Positions 45,101 through 55,000 of a DNA stretch of 64,000 nucleotides are shown here, piece by piece. The notes beneath the pieces were generated by a model, which worked only from the letters and a program-made list of their open reading frames with translations, searched no databases and was not told the origin of the DNA. The stretch is from Echinarachnius parma. Lineage: Eukaryota > Echinodermata > Echinoidea > Clypeasteroida > Echinarachniidae. Each line of letters begins with the position of its first letter. The stretch's first letter is position 1. The stretch spans positions 201,001 to 265,000 of the forward strand of contig JBAMJV010004345.1 in assembly GCA_037951105.1 (NCBI GenBank). Reading direction: 5' to 3'. The translations under genes were made by a program, and so were the position numbers.

Positions 45101-48100
45101 GGGGAGCAATGCCAGCTCACATAGCGCCGGGGCTGGGCTGGGTGCTGGCGGGAGTATCGATGCCAACCGCAACCCCATGCCGACTTCAAATGGCGACCAC
45201 AACCACCACCAACCGAGTAGCACCCTTGGGGCGTCGCTCGGCGCTACCGCCACAGCCACCGGTACCGTGATGGGACGAGATATCCCCTACAAGAGGAGCA
45301 GCAGTGCTGGCAGGGACATTAAAGGGACCGGCAGTGGCAGCAGTAGTGTGGGGCAGGTGGAGCACCGGCGGAACAGGTCGGCTGAACGCTCTAATAGCCT
45401 GGGTACTGGAGACAAAAGGGTGAGTTTAGAAGCATTTTTTTGGTAATTTATATCACTAAAATGGGGGGAGGAGGATCAAATGGTTACAATTTAAATTGAA
45501 AATCAAAGTTGAATGACAAGAAATTAATCTTGATTATTTGAATTAATAATAATAGTAATGTTTACTGACTGATATCCCTTTTTTGTCTTGTATGTATTTG
45601 TTGTACAACCTTCCAATGTCGTGAATGTAAACTATTCTTGAATAAAGAAATGAAGAAAAAAAATGGCCAGGATTGAAGTTATTGGAAAAAAGGAGGGTAA
45701 ATTGGCAAAGAAACAACAACATTTAGATTGTGTGCTATTTACATGCCTGTCCAAAGTTTTCATTATTTATCCAGAGTAGAATGCCCCCAGTGAAATTGGT
45801 TTCTGAAGCCCAACAAGATACTTGAATACATGACAGGATAGTCTTATTTAGTTTGGCTGCATCTTATTGCCATTCGGAATACGTTAGTGCCACTTCAAAT
45901 AATCAGGCCATGGGCCAGGGGGCAAGGAAATCCAAGAACTTCTTCATCACTTGTTTTTATTTTGTCTTTCTCTCTTTTTTGTTGTGTGTGTATATTTCTA
46001 TCTCTGTTTCTCTCTGAGTTGCTATCACTTCCTTCTCCTCTCTCCCCTTCTCTCCCCCTCCCTCTCTGTCTCTCTTTATTGATTGTCATCACATCTATTT
46101 CTTCCCTCTATCTCTCTTTCTCTTGTTATCTCTCTTACATTTCATCTCCCTTTTTTATCTTTCAATTACTGTTCTTCGGTATTGTAGAAGCCCAAATTGC
46201 CAATCGCAGACCAGCTAGCTGAGCTCTGGCTGACAGACGAGACAACTCCGGAGAAAATTCTCCTGGTAAACATCTCAGAGAAGCAGGGCCAGGTGAGATA
46301 ATGTTTATACTACTAGCATCATAGTATTATTATGGTCATCGTCAGCATCGTGATCATCATCATCTTTATTATTATGATAATTTTCATTATCATTACCATT
46401 TTTTTTTTTTTTTCGATGCTAGTATGAATTTTCATCTTTTGGCTTATTCAAGGAACTTCATTTTCATGATAAAATCTGTTAAAGTACACTATTATCAAAG
46501 GATATAGGTATTTATTTGGATACATTCTTCTTATGACAACATTATAAATAATTTGTAAACTTAATACCCATTTTCAGTATTATATTGTGCCTGTATTGAA
46601 CTTATTATCTTATTGTATTCTAAATTTAAACTAAATGAATTACATATAGTAAAAATTATAAAAATGGTATTAAATTATTTTGATTTTTTTCTTCAAGTAA
46701 TGCTCTCTCTCGCTTTTCTCTCCCCCTTCCCATGCAGTTCCTGGCGCAGTGTTTACATGGGACGCGGTTAAATCTTGTCACAACCAATACACCCGCGGAT
46801 GTGGAAACAACAATACAATTCATCGTTCATAAAATACAAAAATAGTAAGTCTCAATCGTGAGTCAGTCCTATAAATTTCCCCCCACATTTTGATCAAATC
46901 AGTTCACAGAAAGAAAGAAAATGCAAGTCAAAATAGCCAAGCTTAAATGTATCTTTGCCTTTGCTGCTGAGCCTATCTGATTTCTCTAAATTCCATTGCT
47001 TTATGAACTGTAACTGCCAAATGCTTGATGCTGATTGGCTGTTGCCATAGTAGTTACCATAATTGGACACTTTCAACAATTGGAAAAGTTTGATGAAACA
47101 AGGCCCAATGAGCACAATGTGTGCTGGTTTGCATTGTATCCTATGACCGGGGTAATAATAGTGTAAAGTGCTCAACACTAGCACTTGCCTGCTTGCCTTG
47201 GGCAGGTATCTGATGTCGGGCAAGTGCAATTTCATGAATTGTTTAGTTTGCTAGCCTGATCGGGCAACTTAATAATTGTTCCAACTACGAGAGAACAATG
47301 TAATTTTATCTAGAAGTAAGAGGGCAAGTAAATTTTATATTTAAATTGAAACCAGTAAAGTGTCTAACTCCACGAAAAGTACTTGGAGCTTCCACATTTC
47401 TCTTCTACCGTGTTGTTTGGCTTATGGTAAGAGAAGAATAAAATAGGGTTAGATTTTTTTAATGCCCCTTTAGTATGACGATATCTATCATTGATAATCA
47501 TTCAGCTCAAGAGCGTTAATGAACGGTCATAAACCCCATACATATACAGTAATTCATTGTAAAAGCTGATGCAAATTTTCGCTTTTTTAACCAGGAAAGC
47601 AGTGTTCTTTTTCAATGAAACTTTCACACATCATTCGGACATATCTTACAATGATTTTGGTATAGGATTGAAGTCTCAAATGTAATTTTGGGCAATATCT
47701 GACACTTTACAGGTGCACCTTTAAGCAAGTAAAATTTTGTTTTTTAAATTATTTTACTTGCCCAAAACGGGCCAGTACAGGAAAAAGTAGGCGCTATATA
47801 AATCAAACATATTATTTTTATTCCCCACATCTAGCTGCAATCACAATGCCAAGGTCCTGTCACCCATCAAGATTGCTGTGTGCGGGAGTGATGGTTACAT
47901 CGGCTCTGTTCTCAAACCCTACGTAGAACAGTTCTCAACCAAGTCATCGGAATGGCTCAACTATATCAAGTTCTACATTGTTCCTATAGGTCAGTTTTAT
48001 GTTTCTCTTGTTTTATGTGTTGTTGTTTTTTTTGGGTGTGTAAGTGTATGTCTCTGAGTATGTTTGTGTTCTTGTTGCATACCAAGTTGCGATCCATCGC

Positions 48101-51100
48101 AATGTTGTGATTAAACACAAGTTTTAATATGCATAAATACGCAAATCTGACTGTCTTTAATAGTTTGCACATATTCTGACTTGCATTAAATAACAACTTT
48201 GCGATTGATCATGATTCCTTGATGTGCAATAGGCCCCAGATATAGGAGGAGCAATGGCAAATGTTGATATGGTTAATAATTATATTCATACTCACAATTA
48301 TGATGACACTTATAAATATTGCTGTATTTCATTTTGCTTACAGGCAGCAACTCAATCGCCAAATATCTGAGCTCGCTGGACACCAGGTACAGTGCGTTAT
48401 TTCAAGACTCGCTCTGGAAGGAGGTGTGGGACAAGACAGAGAAAGAGGCTGCAGGTAAGACTACTTATTACAGGGCTCCACACTAGCACTTGCCCGCTTG
48501 ACTGGGGCAAGTAATACATTGATGTCGGGCAAGTCAAATTTCATAAATGGTTTGATTTCTCTCTTCCATTCAACCATCTATTATATTAATACGGGTAGCT
48601 TCAACCCCCCGAATCATGTCCCACTCGGGCGCGCTTCCCCCCGAGATTTTGGCTTCTCCCCGACCATCGGCATCGAAGGGTATAAGTTTTGCGGAGGACG
48701 TAGAGGCATTCTCGAGTCGCCATCACCCCGTGGTCGTCGTCCAGATCGAAGAAAAGGGAGGGTGCACAATACCTGATGCCTGTTTAAGCCGCCGAGCATT
48801 AACTAACGATTTATCGCCGTCAAAGTATTTATACGAATATAATTTGGAGTAGATAAAGCAAATGATATATTGAGAAACCGTTTAAAGTATAACACGTTGC
48901 AAAACTACCCAGGTTTTGATAAATATCAATATTTATATTACGCGGATGGTGTGGTAATGATCGCTATTGCCGATTAGCATCGTGTTTGTACGGGCATCTA
49001 TGACAAAATGCGACAGCTTCAATTTAGCTAATTCGCTTATACAACGCACCGTCGCGGGGTCATCTAATCACCCCACCGTATACCGAAGTTTATTTGCATA
49101 GCTAGCTCACTGACCTGCTGACCATAGGCTGGTCACAAAGAAGATGCCGGTGTTGGGGGAGGGTAGAATGTATGGGGAGATACATGTATCTGCTCAGTTA
49201 TTATGCCATGCATGCATGTATAGACGGCTACTTTTCCCATCAAAGGATCGGGTTTCATAAGAATATAACAACATGTATTTTACGCGGGAGAAGTCAGTCT
49301 GGATATGACACGTTAGGTAATTTGAGTCGCGGGGAGGTGGGAGGGGGTGGACAAAATATGGACCATGTGAAATATGGGGAATAACTGAATAACTTTGCAT
49401 TGGTACTATTAAAACCGTGCATGATTTTGTTATAGTACATTGGTCATGTTGGCCGGATGTATTTTTGGACTGTGCCCTGACGGGTTGTGGGGCGGGATTG
49501 AGTCGACTCTATTTTGTCTTACTTTTTAAATTATGACTGGGAATAGTAAAGTTTTAAAGAGTCGTTATGTCATCATTGCCTTTCTCTAAAAAAAACCTGC
49601 GGATTTCCGCGGGTACAGCCAGTGGTAGTATAATATCAATAAGTTTGCAATGCTATCATGCACATATTAGCATCTACAATTAAGTTAAGTTTTTACAAGA
49701 ACCTTTCTTTCCCTCTCAGCATCATACAAGTTAGCAGCACTCTATTAAGAACAAAGTGAGGAAATTGTTGAGGACAAGACACTTACAGAGAGGAAAAGAC
49801 TTGAATCCTTCTGGCAGCTATTCAGTGGGGAAACATGAAGTGATTCATGGGGATGTTACATAATGTCTTTGACATGTGCGAGACAGCTATGTCTGTTAAA
49901 GGGATCTAGTAACATTGTCCAAATTCACCAAATCTTACTTAGAAATCTATTAGTTCTCTCACATCTTGTTGTATTTGTATTACCAATAAAAGCATTGAAC
50001 AGGTTTTGTTTGTTTAATTTCCCTTTCGTTATAAATGTATTCATGTTTGATGTGTTGGGACTTGTAATTATCCACTGGAGAGTTATGACTCTGTACAAAG
50101 TCAGTGCAATGAGCGAATATCTCTATGCATTTTTCGCTCATTTGATATATAATATCAATTTAACATGGAATTTTCACACTTAACTCTGTGGACATATCGG
50201 ATCACAAGAATATACATTATATCAACCATTCATCACTTTTTGCACATGCCAACAAAGCTACTAGATCCCTTTAACCCTAATCCCATGGGGGGGGGGGGGC
50301 ATTTTGGTCCCCCCCCCCTGTCGTTTCTTTCGACGTGCATCTAGACCGATTGGAATTTCACGTTCAAACTTCATGACTTTTTTCTCTTAAGTCTCCCGCA
50401 TGTTTTGATATATAATTCACCCTGGTCGGACATGTAGAACTGATTTTAGAGGCCGATAATTGCTCAACCGTCACAAAAAACTGCAATTTTTGTACAGGTT
50501 TTTATGTAATTCATATATCCGATGCTACGTAAACTCCAAATCTGTTATAATTGTTACATTGAATTATAATTTGGATTATTTCTTTGTTATTAGTTTAATT
50601 CATACACTTCAGAGATAAATTCTTCTTCAAAAAAAAAATTTTAAAATAAATAAATAAAATAAAAAGAATGAAAACAATGTGGGTAAATCCGGGAATACTA
50701 ATTTGCATATTTGCATAATTTATGCAAATTAGTGATATATTTTAACACCATAAAAAAACATGGATATGATGAATTACATCATTTGAAAGTATTTTTACAG
50801 AAAACCTGAAGAAATCCTGTAATTTCTCTTGATTTTAGATGAAAATCCCAAATTTCCCCCAAATTCGTCAGAATTGTGCATATTCAAAATTTTAATTCAT
50901 TATTTAAAAAAAAAATAATGGTCCAATTTTTTTTCCTTTTTCAAATTCTTATTCTACTTGACTTGTTTTACGTACATGTATGTGCCAATTTTCAAGTCGA
51001 TCGGTCCATTCATTGCCGAGAAATGCCCCCCCCCCCCCCAAAGTCCCCAAAATAACCCAATGGGATTAGGGTTAAAAGGCATTGGTTTTGTTGTGGTTTA

Positions 51101-51999
51101 GAGGGGGGTTCAGAAAAAAAAAGAATTGGTGTGGGTGGTAGAAGGGAAATTGGGAAAATTAATGAATCATCTTAATCGCCAAGTATGAAGAAGGCTATGG
51201 GATGAATATTTGTGAGAAGTCTCCCCTACTATTTAATTTTGCCTCATTATGCTTTCCCTGTCATTTAATGTGATGACACATCTAATTGACTCTCCTTTTT
51301 AGGGGAGACAGAGTGTGTTAACATTTTTCACTTTGTTCATATAAATTGTGTTCTAACAAATTATAAAAAAAGAACTGAATAAAATGATGTGTTATTAATA
51401 ATGATACAACATTAACCAACCACAAGGGAAATTGACTAGGTTGACATTAAAGTAATAAACGGGGAACAAATAATGGTTGGCTATGGCTGGATTTTATTTT
51501 AATTATTTGTCCCCCTCTGTTTACGTATGTAGGCATGTGTCTTTATAGTCCTTAGTATACATGCCAAAAATGTCATTTTTGCCCTGACAAAGATCCTGCA
51601 AAGATAGAAAGCTCAGCTTCTTAATACTGGCTCTCATTTCTTAATGAATAAGCAGTTAACAGCTGTATTTATCTTCAATATTTGTATTTTGTTGTTTTGC
51701 AGCTGATAAGAGAGAGGTTGCAAACAGGGTAGAGAAGTACCTGTCTGGCGCCACCACGAGTCTGGGTCTGCCCATCGGAGAGGTCATGCTCACCTGTAAG
51801 CTGAGAGGATCGGACAATGAATCTTGCCAGAAATTTGTTCCTTTTATTAATGTGAGTTGTCAAAATCATTGTAGAATAATCTTTATATCATAGATAAAGA
51901 ATCATGAAACTTTTCGGGTATTGTATACAGTAGAACCTCCATAACAAGGAGGTTAGGACCATTAAAATTACCTTGTTTATTGTTGTATTAGGTATCATG

Positions 52000-52032
<33 letters not shown>

Positions 52033-55000
52033 AGGCTCTAGTTAATCCAGATGTTAGACAAAGCCCTCCTCATGACATTTTAATTCTTTGCTGTCTCTAG
52101 CTTTCCTAGTATCAGTGTTTTAAAACTAAAGAATATATACATCCCTTCACCACAAAATGACCAATAAGTCAGGAAAATTATTGTGCTGATTTTCACATGA
52201 CATTAAAGGAGAAGTCAATACCTTTAAATTGGTATATAAATTGTCATAATCAGACTAAGTGATAAAAGCATATTGTGTGCGGGGCATTTCCCAATACTGT
52301 TATTTAGCCTTCAGTAATGATTTAAGTTTGTATCTACGAGAAATACATATGAGAAACTTATTATTCAAGATGTGATCCGGCCCTCCCTCTTTTCATCATT
52401 GCCCAATAATTTCATGTATTTGTATATATTCCTTATCTATTTCCCCCTTTTTTCACCACTATAGAATGTCCTCATTGGTCCACCAAACTCGGCTCTAGGT
52501 GCATTGATTTCAGGTAATTATGTTTTTACTTGAAGTTTACAGTTATGAACCCATTCAGGACTTGTCCCCAAAATACTCTGGCGTGGGTCTATGGAAAGGA
52601 ATATACATGTTATAGCAAAATACTCTGGCGTGGGTCTATGGAAAGGAAAATACATGTTATAGCAAAATACTCTGGCGTGGGTCTATGAAAAGGAATATAC
52701 ATGTTATAGCAAAATACTCTGGCGTGGGTCTATGGAAAGGAAAATACATGTTATAGCAAAATACTCTGGCGTGGGTCTATGGAGAGGAAAATACATGTTA
52801 TAGCAAAATACTCTGGCGTGGGTCTATGGAAAGGAAAATACATGTTATAGCAAAATACTCTGGCGTGGGTCTATGAAAAGGAATATACATGTTATAGCAA
52901 AATACTCTGGCGTGGGTCTATGGAAAGGAAAATACATGTTATAGCAAAATACTCTGGCGTGGGTCTATGAAAAGGAATATACATGTTATAGCAAAATACT
53001 CTGGCGTGGGTCTATGGAAAGGAAAATACATGTTATAGCAAAATACTCTGGCATGGGTCTATGGAAAGGAAAATACATGTTATAGCAAAATACTCTGGCG
53101 TTGGTCTATGGAAAGGAAGATACATGTTATAGCAAAATACTCTGGCGTGGGTCTATGGAAAGGAAAATACATGTTATAGCAAAATACTCTGGCGTGGGTC
53201 TATGGAAAGGAAAATACATGTTATAGCAAAATACTCTGGCGTTGGTCTATGGAAAGGAAGATACATGTTATAGCAAAATACTCTGGCATGGGTCTATGGA
53301 AAGGAAAATACATGTTATAGCAAAATACTCTGGCGTGGGTCTATGGAAAGGAAAATACATGTTATAGCAAAATACTCTGGCGTGGGTCTATGGAAAGGAA
53401 AATACATGTTATAGCAAAATACTCTGGCGTTGGTCTATGGAAAGGAAGATGCATGTTATAGCAAAATACTCTGGCGTGGGTCTATGGAAAGGAAGATGCA
53501 TGTTATAGCAAAATACTCTGGCGTGGGTCTATGGAAAGGAAAATGCATGTTATAGCAAAATACTCTGGCGTGGGTCTATGGAAAGGAAAATACATGTTAT
53601 AGCAAAATACTCTGGCGTGGGTCTATGGAAAGGAAAATACATGTTATAGCAAAATACTCTGGCGTTGGTCTATGGAAAGGAAACTACATGTTATAGCAAA
53701 ATACTCTGGCGTTGGTCTATGGAAAGGAAAATACATGTTATAGCAAAATACTCTGGCGTTGGTCTATGGAAAGGAAAATACATGTTATAGCAAAATACTC
53801 TGGCGTTGGTTTATGGAAAGGAAAATACATGTTATAGCAAAATACTCTGGCGTTGGTTTATGGAAAGGAAAATACATGTTATAGCAAAATACTCTGGCGT
53901 GGGTCTATGGAAAGGAAAATACATGTTATAGCAAAATACTCTGGCGTGGGTCTATGGAAAGGAAAATACATGTTATAGCAAAATACTCTGGCGTGGGTCT
54001 ATGGAAAGGGAAATACATGTTATAGCAAAATACTCTGGCGTGGGTCTATGGAAAGGAAACTACATGTTATAGCAAAATCAATCAGGCCTCAACGGGTTAA
54101 GAGGTGTTGTATGCAGATGTTTTCATCGTTAATTAAAGTTAATGTTGACTGGTGCTCATGGATGTGTATGGGTTCATATTTGTAATTATATGTGACCAGC
54201 TATAGCAAAACCCTGCACTTGTCGGTAAAAATCCAAATGTAGATTTTCATACTATTACAAAATGCTTTGTTCTCACAAATTGGTCAATAATTGGCGAAGA
54301 TATGATTGTTTCAATTTTACAATCATAAGTCTTTTACACACATTATGTGAACTTAAAATGCCCATTTCTTCAAAACATTAATTACCGACAAGTGCAGGGT
54401 TTTGCTAAAGCCGGTCACATATTCAATATAAGTTATGATATAGCGCTTAGGAACCCTGTATAAAGCGCTATACAAATGTTATGTGTAATCATTATCATTA
54501 TTAACCTGTTCACGATTGTTTGATTTTGTTAAAGTATGCAATCTCTATAGAGCCCCCTTAATATTTGGGACCAGTCCTGAAAGGGTTAGTGTTTGTGGGT
54601 TGAACAAAACAAAAGTGTATTAGATCTTTGCCTTTGATAAAGATTGTGTTAGGTTTGTACACTCATGCTCTATTTGACTAACAAATATTAGATCTCGCCA
54701 TCTCAACAGCCATTGCAAAGATGCCTGAGTAATGGCACCTTTTGAGAAAGTGTCTTGCTAAATTAAGGGGATTAATATCTGACTTGGTTCAGATCACTAC
54801 AAATCACCATTTCAAAAACAAAACAATATTGAATATTAAATTAAAATTATTATTGAACTAATTAATCCTGGGTGTGAATAATTATCCTTTTTATATTATT
54901 ATACAGCTAATTAATCATGTGAATTACAGGAATAACAAGATTATATTAAACTAATTGAACATGTTAATCATGGGTGTGAATAATAATCATCTTGTTTACA

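Noticed and set aside
44845..45270. Other-frame reading across exon 6 (141 codons)
   Set aside because: It overlaps the GC-rich PACS exon in a different frame. The PACS frame has matching splice phases and conserved motifs.
50271..51075. Telomere-like CCCTAA / TTAGGG words
   Set aside because: There is only one word at each end, in inverted orientation, as part of MITE termini; no array.
52569..54072. CRISPR-like direct repeats
   Set aside because: The units are contiguous without spacers, in a eukaryotic intron; this is a minisatellite.
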